Assembly: GCA_018398805.1 (NCBI GenBank)
Contig: JAGFBZ010000906.1
Location: 310,001 to 374,000 of the forward strand
DNA from: Hirundichthys speculiger
Taxonomy: Eukaryota; Chordata; Actinopteri; Beloniformes; Exocoetidae
DNA length: 64,000 nucleotides
Direction of reading: 5' to 3'
Part shown: positions 37,477 to 48,716 of the stretch, one piece after another
How positions within the stretch are numbered: position 1 is the first letter of the stretch
Layout: the number at the start of each line of letters is the position of its first letter
The notes under the pieces: generated by a model
Database searches by the model: none
What the model saw: only the letters and a program-made list of their open reading frames with translations
What the model was told of the DNA's origin: nothing
Translations under genes and position numbers: made by a program

Positions 37477-40364
37477 CAGGGGTAGCCGAATGAGGAAAAC
37501 ATGGGCAGTTTGGGGTCCACTTCATGACTGGCAGAATGAGCAAATGGAGAGAAAGGGGACGCCGGTGTAAATAAGCATTCGCTTTCAATTTTGTGTGTGA
37601 TGAGAATCCGTTTGCGGCTCCCAGGTGTGACAAACAAAAGGTGGATGTGCTGTTCTGAATCCATCTAACAGGTTCTGCTTTATGTCCCATTGAGGTAGGG
37701 CGTGCGGGAGGTGTGGGACCGGGGTGTCGCGGGTGCCAACCGAGTAATTTTGCTGCCTGTGCTCTGCAGAGGGTATAATTGCAGACCTTAAAAATAGCCA
37801 TTCTGCATTGGCACATGTGAAAAGCTTGGGGGGGGGGGGGGGCTGGAATTAGCAGTCATGTGGGAAAAAAAAAAAAAACAAAAAAAAATTCTGCATGTGT
37901 TTACATGTGAGGGTTGTGCCTTTGACTGACATCCTATAGCTACGTTGCCTATATATAGTATATTAAGCTAAAGAAATAATATGAAAAAAAAAAAATCCTT
38001 TGTTTCACTCCAAGAAACCTCATCATGGTGGAGTATATTTATGAGGTTGTGTAAAATGCACTAAACTTTTAGGGAACGTGTTCTATTTTATGTTAGTGAT
38101 TTCCAGGTGTTTTCGTATTGGCCTGGGGGCCCGTGTGAATGAGTAATAGACAGAGTAATGGCTTCATCCACGCTCGCCTAAATTTGTTTTTCTTCCTCGT
38201 GCCTTGCAAATGCAAAAAAAGAAAAAAAAAGAGAAAAAAAAGCCAAACAGTGATAAATAGCAGCCACACAATTACTGTGACATCACTGCATTCAGAAATG
38301 CATGTTTGCATCATCAGGATGTATCACTGCTCTGCACGGCAACACCTCACTGGAAAAAAACAAACAAACAAACACAAAAACAAACAAATGGCATTTACAT
38401 TTCCTCTGGGTGGCTGCAAGGTACAGGTTCCTATTCATTTAGCCAGTTTTCCCAACTGAAGTAATGGGAGGCCCTGACCTAAAGCCTCTCCGTCCGCCCA
38501 TTAGAGAATGGGAAGAGTATTGCATCGTTGCTTGTGCTATTCTGCCACTCACAAACACCTCCTCGAATCAACACAAACAAGCCCTGAATGCTACCCCTCC
38601 TCCTCACACACATAGAGCCAGGCGAGATGAAGTTGGGGCATTGATTTTATAATGATGTCCTGGCTGCTTCCAGCCATAGAGAAATTGTAGCTGGCTGAGC
38701 TGAGCTCTCGCTGTGTGGAGAGTTTTTTTGGACGGCGGCCCTGCCGGTCGGTAGGACTGTCGTCCGGTGGAGAGCCCGGGCTTCAGACGTGTGCAGCCGG
38801 TATATCCAGAACATGTAGAACATGGAGAGGCAGTCGTGCCCAACTTTAACAGAAGAGCCCGGAGCCAAGCGCCCCTCCTCAGCACACACAGACCTGCAAC
38901 TGCCAATCAAAGCAGCCTCGGGCGCCGCCACTGCCTTGTGCGCATAAATTTGCATGTATTTGCATAGGAATCCACTCGTTTAGCAGACCCACTTGGCTCT
39001 CCCCCCAAATGGCATTTTCTCGCTCCCCTACGTCTATCTCTCACTTTTCCTCTCCTTATCCTTTTACAAGCACTGATAAGAGCTAGAAAATAATGTGTTA
39101 ACCCTTTTCATACCCAATCCCTCTTGGCACAAATTACATGTGCATGTGCGTGTTTGTTTTCGGTCGCAAGTTAGAAAATTTAACCAACAAATGATTTAGA
39201 AAGCAAGCAAACAAACATGGGCCACTGACTTATTTCAGCACTGCATATGGTGTGCAGCTCTGAAACCGCTCATCATCATGTGAGATAATTCTGTGAATCG
39301 CAGCCGAAGGAGGAGTCGGGCTTTTATTATTACCAAAAAGTTCAACCTGACTCACACTTACAAGCTCCGCCAGTGTTTATGGATCACATAACATTCACCA
39401 ACATGGCTACATTATTCAGCTACAACTTTAAAACCTTGTTTCACATGGTTCTGCCTCAATAGCCCTCAGGGAGAAGCGGTGCATGCGTACCATTTTAAAT
39501 TACAGCTTAGAAGACAAGAAAAGTCAGTTACTGCCCAGTTGTGGTTGCAAGGAAGGTGAATGAGATGGAGGGGGAGAGTGAGACAACATGAATTTTTCAC
39601 CATGATCCGTCAATCAGGGCACCATACAGACAGCCTGGCAGGGATTAATAAGTAAAGAACAGAAAGGGCTACCAATTGCCCTCAGCACAAGTTTTGTGAT
39701 GCAGTAATTGGCTGGTATTGCACCTTCAGAGTGAAATTGCAGCGCATATCAGCATAATGAAGGTTCCACTGATGCTGTCGTACTTTTCTTACACGTTCTG
39801 GTATTTTCCAGTCTGGTTATCCACCTGCTACAGTACTGAATATGCTTTTTGGCCTGTCAGTCTGGCTGCAATCACGAAATTCTTTCCTCTCTGGTAACCT
39901 GCAGACCATGTATCTATATTTTGAACAATGGACAGGATATTTAAACATAGAGCTGCAGTCATTCTAATGACAGGAACTCGCCGACTGCTTACAACCGGTC
40001 TGGAAATTCACAACTTTGACCACAACATCTAAAGTCCTGCACAGAAATGCGTCTGCAGCATGCATTTCCATGTGTAAGGTTACATAAACACAAAAAATAT
40101 AAAGACACTTATTATATATGTATATATATATATATATACACATGAGATGTATATGAGACGTGCATGAGATGCATGAGATAGATGCATGTTCAAAAATGGC
40201 TCGATCTACAACCAGCTATAAAGTAGGTATTCTTTCATTTTTTGGACTCACTGTATTAGAACATAATCATAAAACCAGTTCTTTACCAGGTCTTTAAGGT
40301 TAATAAATAAAATGTTAGATGAAGCGTGTAACGTGGAACAAAAACTAAACTACAAAACTGAAGC
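37477..40364. other. Non-coding DNA with homopolymers
   Basis: No gene seen. A G run and A-rich block at 37829-37889, A-rich 38213-38243, (CAAA)n-like 38357-38390, short TA tract at 40115-40138 followed by degenerate GAGATG/ATGAGA repeats to about 40185. The part 38460-38960 is GC-richer unique sequence. Confidence 0.55.
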
Positions 40365-41462
40365 AGTGTTTGGAAAACATAGTACACCCTTACAGCTTCT
40401 ATAAGAATTAAGAACGTAAGTAGCAGCCAGGAGCTGCTAATTAGTTGCAAATGATTAATTATTAACCAGTAAGTGTGGTGTCACCACCTCTGTAAAAGCT
40501 TTGGCAGTTTGTTTAACTGGTTTGTGTATTAACATAATTTCATCATGTCAGAGAAGCAACAAAAAAAGACATCTGGAACAACATCCTTTGGGCAGATGAG
40601 ACCCCCCCGTTGAGATTAGTGTTGTTCTGATTCCGATACAAGTATCGGAAATTGGTCCAATACTGCCAAAAATACCGGGATCGGTAAAGGCGAATAAGGG
40701 AGTCCAGGGACCAACCGATATCAAGTAATTTATATCTAATGATTTATTTATCTGGTTACTTCTGTTACACTACCAGCAAATAAATAAATGGCTTGGATTT
40801 GCTGTATTTATTCATGTTTTACAACAATGATTGTTATATTACAGTCAGGCATGATGCCAATTTATATATATATATATATCATACTCAGATCAGTAGTCGG
40901 TATCGGCTCAAGCTCAAGAATCTGTATTGTATTGGTAGGGAAAAAAATGGTATTGAAACATCTCTAGTTGAGATGTTTGACCATATTGCAGCACCACATC
41001 TGGTGAAAGGCAGCGTCAGTTCTCCTCCAGCTATCAAGCACAGTGGTGGAGGTGTGATGATTTGGGCTTGTTTTGCAGCCATGGGTACCTGGATACTTTG
41101 GGTTCAATGATTTAACCATAAACTAGAATCAAATGTGGAACTAGGTTATGCAACAGGACAATATTCCCAAACATCCCAGCAAATGAATAACAGATAGGTC
41201 AAAAAGAAAATGTTGTAATGGCCTAGTCAGAGTCCAGATGACAACCTGACTGAAATTCTGAGGTGTGACCATCGGAGAGCTGTTCTTAAACAAATGAACA
41301 CAAACCCAATCAACTCAAGCAATGTTGTAAAGAGTTGGACCGAATTCCTCCACAATGATGTGAGAGACCAATAATCCTATACAAGCTCAATGAATCATCA
41401 GGTGTACTTAGCTTTTTAAAAACATCTTCATTTTGATTTAGTTTTAGTTAAATAAATTCACT
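40365..41462 (+). pseudogene. Tc1-like transposase relic, interrupted by a hAT MITE
   Basis: Fragments on the + strand follow a Tc1 DDE transposase. WNNILWADET (first catalytic Asp, codon 40595-40597) is followed after the insertion by KHSGGGVMIWACF (about 41035-41075). QQDNIPKHPSK carries the second Asp (codon 41157-41159), and WPSQSPDDNLTEI carries the catalytic Glu (codon 41252-41254). The second Asp to Glu distance is 95 nt, not a multiple of three and shorter than the roughly 105 nt of DD34E enzymes, so there is an indel. Upstream (from about 40365) is the usual untranslated 5' part of this fish Tc1 group. Inactive. Confidence 0.82.
40609..40974. mobile_element. hAT-type MITE with perfect 8-bp target duplication
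   Basis: A 350-bp element (40617-40966) sits between identical 8-bp copies GTTGAGAT (40609-40616 and 40967-40974). The ends are TAGTGTTGTTCTGATTCCGA and, inverted, TAGAGATGTTTCAATACC. The interior carries repeated GTATCGG/CCGATA motifs and a TA stretch at 40862-40879. No transposase. It splits the Tc1 transposase relic, so it is younger. The perfect duplication supports recent insertion. Confidence 0.88.
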
Positions 41463-41465
41463 TGA

Positions 41466-41560
41466 GGGGGGGCAGCACGGTGGCTTGGTGGTCAGAACTG
41501 TTGCTTTACAGTAAGAAGGTTCCTGGTTATAACCTTAGCAGGAGCTTGCATGAGAGTGCA
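41466..41560 (+). mobile_element. 5' part of a tRNA-like fish SINE repeat
   Basis: GGGCAGCACGGTGGCTTGGT, then GTCAGAACTGTTGC, TTACAGTAAGAAGGTTCCTG and GTTATAACC matches the very common fish repeat head of the form GGCGGCACGGTGGTGCAGTGGTTAGCACTGT. It has A-box-like and B-box-like segments. The 3' half typical of the family is missing. Confidence 0.65.
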
Positions 41561-44500
41561 CGGGCGTGAGAGTGACAAGCAAAAAAGTAAGAGCACACAG
41601 TTCACTTTTAAGTTGTGTTTATGCCTTGAGGAAAACTGGGAAATTTTAGCTCCGTCTGTGTATTTTTGTCTGTGTGTATGTATGTTTGTGTTTTTAATTT
41701 TACATCCAAACAGCTCAGTCTCCTGGAGGACGTGCCGTCGCTCAGGGGACCTTTCTTTTTTTTTTTTTCCCGTGCTCGCCACCGGTCCAGAAAAACGGCT
41801 GAGCTCCCTGTCACCATCTCCAACCTGTGTTTCCTTCTCAGCCTCATATCTGAGTCACACACGCACTCATAGCAACACACGTAACCAAGGGGCTTAGACT
41901 GCCCTGTCTCATCCCATTTCATCAATGCCTTTGATCCCCCAGCTTCCCAAAAATACTCCCTCCCTCCCCCTCTGCCCTGTCAGTGTTAAATTCCTGCAAT
42001 GCTATTTAAACTTCCTTGTCTGCCTGGAGCGTCCACAGCTTTGGCACCAGCTACCGCTGTCTCCTAATGACAGAACAGGCTGGGGGGCAGACGGAGCAGG
42101 ACAAAAGGCCCTGGGGTACACCACGAGATAAGAATGGCTCATTACTGTCAAGGAAGGGTTAATGTTCACAAACGGCTCTGAAAAGACCCCTCCCAGAGTG
42201 TTGCTGCTTGTTATGAAAGCTAATGATGTCAGCGGAGGGCCCTGCTTGTTGATTAGTCTGAACGGAGGACTAATGGACGAGCGTGAGCGTAATTAATGAC
42301 TGAAGGGGAGCGTTACAAAGACGAGGACACACCGCTGTTGTGGCTGGATGTTCCCAGGTGAAGCATGTCCCCAGACAACATGGCAGGGCACCTCATCAGC
42401 TGGCCACGCTACCCCCCCCTCCCTCCCTCCATGCCATCTCATGCCCTGTCATGCCATGCCATGGCACCCACTTCAGCACCCGGACAGGCCGGCCTTTGTA
42501 GCCAGGCCTAATTAGCTGTCACAGCAGGTGGAGCAGGGACCAGGGACGCTCTGTGGTCTGCTCTCTGACAGCACGGGCGCCCTGCAGGACTCCCCCAGAC
42601 ACTGACCACATAGGAGCAATGTGTGCTGCATGTATGAGTGTGTGTGTGTGGGGGGGGACTGCTCGAGCACGTGCACGTTTGCATGTACCGTTTGTGGCTG
42701 AGCAGGCGTTTCTGCATGCACTTTCAAAGAAAGTAGGATGAAACTGTGAAAGGAGTGTCAGGATACATAGTCTCTATCACAGAAAAGCTGAAAGGAGATC
42801 ACTTTACCTCAAACAGGGGGAGAAAGAAATACAGTGTGGGTGTCTGCATGAGTGTGCACGGCTGTGTTGAGAAATGTTTAATTAGGATTTTGTTTCAGAC
42901 AGAGATAGTCAACCTTTTACCAAGGCAGAGTGGAAAACAATATGAATGAAATAATTATCATCACAGATAAAAAATGCAAGATATGCGATTATATAAATAG
43001 AATAGACCCCGGAGATCATGCAAGTTATAATGCAAACAAATAATAAATAAGACAGAGCTAAAGTGTCATCCTCACTGACTGGTGATGTGTTTGTGATTTA
43101 TATTGCATAAGAATTTGATGTAATGGCTGCCATAGATACTCCAGACGGCGAGGACAGGAAAAGTAAATAAGTAATTTTAGGTGGAAAGATGTTTTCTCTG
43201 GGCAGATCTGTGGCCATAAACAATCATTCAGCTCTCCTTTCCCTTAATAGCGGCCCCATTTACACGGTTCCCCTGTATCATCAGACCCCTGTCACCTCCC
43301 TCCCAGCACAATACATTACTTAGTGTGCGTCGCCTCTCTTCCCCCCCGCTGCGATTGTCCCTCTTCTTTTACTTTGTTCATGTGCATGCAGGGAAGATAT
43401 GGTACAGTCTGATGCTCCCTGCTGTATGCTTCAGCTTGTGTGAGCTGCAGGAAAACTTTTTTTTTTTTTTTTACTAATAGCTCCCCTCATGTGCACGCGC
43501 ACGCTCACGCGTAGTGGCTGGCTGCAGCGCACACTCCCCTAGTTTAATCTATTACCATTTTTATGTGGCTCAAATATTCAGGCCGTGTTAACCAATGCAT
43601 CATTATGAGGCTTATAACTGTGAAAGCCAAAGGATTTATAGGCTTTAATAAATTATGTGATATGATACTGCAAGTTTTATGAGTTGAAAATTTGCAAATA
43701 TTCTTTTAAATAATAACAATAAAAGACAAATATCCCAGAAAATGTTAGAAAATGGTTCCTATCCCTGCTGTTAAATCCTGCAGTTAACCGGACGTCCCCC
43801 TCAGAGCTATCTGCTCAGTTCCTTGTCTTTAAAATCATCGAATACATTTACGTGAGTTGATCGGTTCAGGTTTGGTATTTAAGCATCATGTGTGGTTTTC
43901 TCTTTCATTTCTCTTGCAGTGTTCCATCGTATCATCATGAAATCTGTTGACCGCGCTCACGTGTGGTGATGGCAAACGTTGCACCAAATAACTTCTAAAA
44001 CCAAATCTAAAATGATGTATTGTGCATTTTCAGTATCATATGTTTTTACGCGCGGTCACTATACATCACCTCTGGTGTTTTGCGAGTAGGTCCATTTGAT
44101 CCCATTTGGCAGATGGATCCAATTGTCCGCGCTGATATTTGGTCGTGACAGAAAGCAATCCAACGGCAGCCTCATTGATGATGATGAGTTCTGTTTCATT
44201 GCACTGAGATCCAGTCCAATTTCAAAAGCAAATTCAGTCATTCATCTTCCAAATAATTGTGGCACTTTATCAATTGCTCCGAGTCTTTTATCTATCACTT
44301 CGATTGATGTGATCATTTTCACCAACAGCCGTCTGTGCTAACAGCATCTTAGAACACACTCGCAGGACTGTGTGTATGTGTTTAAAGGCATCGCTGTGCA
44401 AGTCTTCCAGCGTGTGTGTGTGTGTGTGTGTTTCCATGTACGTACATGGTTATCTAAGTGCATTTGTGTGTAGCAACAATCCACTGACATTAAAAAAATA

Positions 44501-45738
44501 CATCTTCTGTTATATTTTCGCTGGCATTTTATCCCTGTTCACTCAGTTGTATGTATTTATGAGGCCATTTATATATTTAGAATATCCAGTATTGAAGTCT
44601 AATTAGCAGTGACAACAGAAACAGTGATGGAAAGAGATATTTTAATTTAAGTGTGCATTAAAATTGCATTAAAGATCTGCTTGATATTAAATATTAAGCT
44701 TAATGTGTCCCACTAATACTTACGTTGACCAAGAAAACAGGATAATGTATGCACTGCTCCGCTCTTCAAATTGATAATAAGATTTTTTTCTGTTACTTAA
44801 TTCAGATCGAATACCAGATAGTTATGCTATTTTAAGGCGACTTGTACATGCACCTGCAATTAACACAGTAAATTAGAATTTTGTGTTTTCGCTTATGGCA
44901 TGAAGTGAATACTACCTATATAATGTGTATTTAAGCCACTCGTTATGCTTGTAATTTTACTGAAAGATAGTTCTTTATCTGATCTTGCTGTGAATTGGTG
45001 ATACAGGATTGATCGAATCTGATGTGAGATGAGCTTCACTGATTTAGTGCTTTATGTGTATGCATTTTTAATGCCAAAGGCAAGTATTTGTGGTAACCTC
45101 ACTTGCCATTTTGTATGCCTTGCTGTGAGAATTTGTGAGTCTGTCAGAGCGAACTTCCCCTTCTTACATCAAACTCGGCGGGCTGAGAATATATTTCCGT
45201 GCTGCTAATAATAGTAACCTTTACTCTACTGGCATTTTAAAGCATGCAGTGCATATCTAATCGTCAAGCAACAAAATAATGATCTTAAGTTTTTGTTTCT
45301 TTTTTGGTTTTTGTCTCAGCCTCTAATGCAGCTCTTAGATAAGCGATCCGAACCCTCAACACGATGTGGAGTAACAAGATATGAAAGCCTCATACATCAT
45401 GAATGTTTATGAAAAAATAAATACGTTTGTTTAGCAAATGTTTCACGGTCATTCTTCATCAAATGATAGTTGGTCCAAGGACTCTTGAAGAAATGAAGCG
45501 AACCATACCTCATCTGTACATCCACGTCTCCCCCACTTACCTCCTCTCCACCAATGGACCTGTTGCTGTTAAATGAAGCCTCTTATCTGTAATGCAACTT
45601 TTTTTGTCTGTGTGTGTGTGTGCGTGTTCTTCTTAAAGGTCCGTTCCTCCAAAATTAGAGAGTTGATCACTTTTTGTGGTAATGATAAAGTATGACCGTT
45701 TCTAATTCTAAAATGACAAAACAATTATAATTTATATA
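41561..45738. other. Non-coding DNA with CNE-like stretches
   Basis: No exon recognised. T run at 41756-41768, CCTCC-rich 42410-42432, T run 43458-43472 and (TG)n at 44412-44430. The parts 42160-42400, 43140-43300 and 43560-43660 are repeat-free with ATTA/TAAT cores, candidate conserved sequence. Confidence 0.5.
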
Positions 45739-46108
45739 TACAGTCATGGAAAAAATTATTAGACCACCATTTTTTCTCCACTTTCTTGTTCATTTTAATA
45801 CCTGGTACCACTAAACGTCATCATGTGACTAAAACAGACAGAAAAGAAAACACTGAATGCATAAAAGCAGTGTTTTTGGCAGTACAACGCTATAGCTATT
45901 GATGTAAAAACTTAAGTGATTTAGGTTATAATCAAGAAAACCATGGAAAATGGTAACATATCAGCTCTTAAATAAAATTCTTATGAGCAATCTTTGTGGT
46001 TATCGTTATGTTTGTCCAAACAAATGTACCTTTAGTTGTACCGGGCATTAAAATGAACAAGAAACTGAAGAAAACAAGGGTGGTCTAATAATTTTTTCCA
46101 TGACTGTA
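45739..46108. mobile_element. Tc1/mariner-type MITE, copy 4
   Basis: The 370-bp element is flanked by TA at both ends, with terminal repeats intact and the same orientation as the copies at 20252 and 25811. It is nearly identical to the 20252 copy over the whole interior by eye, suggesting spread of one source element. No coding capacity. Confidence 0.92.
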
Positions 46109-46194
46109 TGTACTCATAGCCTTATAACTCTTCAGAAAAGAATGTGTATGCATGTTTTTTATTTTGCATACACACAGTTTTACACATAAACATC

Positions 46195-46260
46195 AAATTC
46201 AATTCAAGTTTAGATTCAAAAATACTTTATCAATCCCCAAGTTTTATTTTTCTGAATCCT
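46195..46260. repeat. LINE/SINE tail-like fragment
   Basis: Contains ATACTTTATCAATCCCCAAG, a variant of the ACTTTATTGATCCC(C/G)AAGG tail seen at 5844 and 48739. Only the tail is visible. Confidence 0.4.
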
Positions 46261-46344
46261 GATTCCTGATTCAAAGAGTCATTGAGGTCGAAATTAAAAT
46301 TATTTCCAGGGCCTATGTACCCCCGACACCTCCTCTCTTCTGAA

Positions 46345-46788
46345 TCCAATTTAGATTTGTTTCCCCGCTAAAGAGGTTATGGTTTTGCCAGTGTCTGTCT
46401 GTCTGTCTGTCTGTGTTCAAGATAACTCAAAAAGTTATGGATGGATTTTGATGAAATTTTCAGGAGTTGTCAGAAATGTGAAAAGGAAGAACTGATTTCA
46501 TTTTGGGGGTGATCCAGAAGAAATCCTCGATACTGGATCACCTTTAAATTTTCGATAACATTGCGGTCAATGGGGCCAAACATTTTGTTTCTCAATATCT
46601 CCGTTAATTATTGCCCAAAACTCCTGAAATTTGACTCAGGGATTGACAATGGGAACCTCTACCAAATTTGAAAGGCTGATCTGGATCTGATCCAGAAGGG
46701 CAGATTTTATTGCAACCTGTAAATTGCTATATGGTGGAATTGTTGTGCTCGGCGGAGGTCTGCGCTCTCCAAGTGCTTTTCTAGTTCA
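46345..46788. repeat. Dispersed repeat with (GTCT)n and conserved 'AACTCAAAAAGTTATGG' core
   Basis: Features in order: AAGAGGTTATGG, GTCTGTCTGTCTGTCTGT (46396-46413), AACTCAAAAAGTTATGG (46426-46442), ATTTTGATGAAATTTT, then GGCGGAGGTCTGCGCTCTCC and AGTGCTTTTCTAGTTC at the end. I remember this block order as a dispersed repeat in fish and several invertebrates, possibly a MITE or short retroposon. No terminal inverted repeats or duplication are evident, so the class is open. Confidence 0.6.
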
Positions 46789-47373
46789 TGATGTTGTTGG
46801 CAGGAAAGTTTTACACTCGATCTTGACCTGTGTGTCAGTGTGTGTACATGTGCATGTGGAGTTTTGAGCACTTCTTTGCTGGATGTTCAAGTAGATGAAG
46901 AGTTTAGTGCTATTCTTCCCACTTCTCTGTGATTTCTCACTGCTGTTCCTCTCATCAGCATTGTGGTGTGGACAGGCTCGAGTGCTCGGCCGGTACATGA
47001 GAGGAACGGAGCGGGACATACACTCATAAATCTGATAGATGCATGGTGTGTCATTACCTTCCGCTTATTATTATTCTCTCATTCCTCTTTATGCTGTGAG
47101 CAGTTTTTCAGGTTTAGCTCAGAAACATTTGTATTGTGGCCTTGCAGAATGATAGATGCTTCTGGGTAGCTACTAAGTTATTGTTGCCATTGATGCTGTA
47201 GCTTGTGTTTTCTATGTTTGAGTCTGAGTATTTGACCTTCTGTGCTTTGATGTGTGCACTGAAGGCAGTGTCTGTAGTATTACCCTCATGCCTTTATCTG
47301 TTTATGCACAAATTTCATACAGTACATCCAGAAACACATTGACTTTCTCCTGAATCAGTGAAACATTAACATT
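46789..47373. other. Non-coding DNA between repeats
   Basis: No feature recognised. A degenerate GT tract at about 46833-46858. Short ORFs on both strands are unrecognised. Confidence 0.5.
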
Positions 47374-48575
47374 CAGTTCAATTCAATTTTATTGAATTGA
47401 GCATGACCCCCGTGCAAATATTATTAACTATAGCTAATATTATTAAATCTTAATTAAGGAAACAATAGCAACTAAAAAATTGCCGTCAGGGGAGACAAAC
47501 CTTTCAGCCAAAAAGCAGGCTTGGAAAAACTCCCCTTTAGGTGGGAAGAAGCCTTGAGCAGCACCTGGCTCATAAGGGGGGACCCTCCTACCAAAGGCCA
47601 GCTGGTAAAGGAAGAAAAGAGGAGGGAGAGAGGACAGAGAGGATGGAGGACAGGGAGAAGAGAGGCATAGATATCTTGCCAATATTAAATAGGACAAAAT
47701 GTATTAATAGTAATTATCCATTAGCTGAAGAACTAAGAATTCAATGTACTTATATTCTGACTTTGTTAGTACTTTGTCAGTACATGAACTACAGAGATGA
47801 CTATAAACAGGTGTAGGCAGCAACACTTAGGTGGTCAGAGGGACAGATTGCAGGTCAGCATGTTAGCTGATATCCCAGAGACATCCTTATGGACAGGTGG
47901 AGATATACGCAGATCAGTATGTTGCTCTGGAAACTCAGGACTGAAAACATATACAGAAAGAAAAAGAAAAAGGGGACTAGGGGGCACAGACAGCACAAAA
48001 AAACCATAGGAAACAATGAAGTGCTGTTACATTTATCAGGTGCTCCTAATTAACTACGAATACATCTGAAGGAAGAAGAGGAAAGGAGGAGGGAGAAAAA
48101 GGGTGAGGACACTGCTCAGCAGCTCATGTTGGCGTCCCCCTGCAGTGTAGATCTATAGCCGCATAGCTATGACGAGGCTATGTTGAAGACGAGCTTGCTC
48201 TAGTCTTGGCTTCAGGCATTTCTTTCACTATAGCTAACTGTAGCTATGACTTTTAGCCTTAACACACTGTTAAGACTAAGGCTTTACAAAATAGAAATAT
48301 TTTAAGTTTAGTGATAAAGGTGGAGGTGGTGTTAGCCTCCTTAACCCAAATTGGTAGCTGGTTCCACAGTAAAGGTGTCTGATAGCAGAAGGTCCATCCT
48401 CCAAATCTACTGTTGGATATTCTAGGAACTACAAGTAAACCTGCACTCTGAAAGTGGACAGCTCTGTTAGGAGCATGAGGTGCTATCAGGTCTTGTAAAT
48501 AACAAGGAGCTTGGCCATTAAGGGCCATATATGCGATGACAGAATTTTGAATTTGATTCGAAAACATCACTGATG
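47374..48575 (-). pseudogene. 5'-truncated LINE: C-terminal coding end plus 3' UTR
   Basis: On the minus strand 48570-48259 encodes about 103 residues, including YMALNGQAPCYLQDL, HFQSAGLLVVPR and PLLWNQLPIWVKEA, then TFITKLKIFLF. This is the conserved region after the reverse transcriptase domain in CR1/L2/Rex-like non-LTR retrotransposons (K-x-L-N-G-x-A-P-x-Y-L ... LWN-x-LP ... F-x-x-x-LK-x-x-LF). The polymerase and endonuclease are absent. Downstream (47374-48258) is the 3' UTR, shared with 27905-28350 and ending in an AATTGAATTGAACTG-type tail. Severely 5'-truncated, as usual for LINE copies. Confidence 0.82.
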
Positions 48576-48716
48576 AAACGATAAACTGTGTTGTGTCAAA
48601 CTCAAATTTGAACTTTGAAGTTCAAGATGATCTTTGAATTTTAGTGAAGCATGGTAAATTCAAGATCTTATTTTAATTTTGGTCAGAGGGCGCTACCTGA
48701 TGTGTTAAAAAGAAGA
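48576..48716. other. Short spacer between two LINE insertions
   Basis: About 140 bp of AT-rich sequence separates two same-strand LINE 3' ends. Nothing else recognised. Confidence 0.4.

Noticed and set aside
40793..41110. 105-codon ORF with a transposase-like C-terminal half
   Set aside because: It is a chimera formed where the hAT MITE reads into the Tc1 relic; not a gene.
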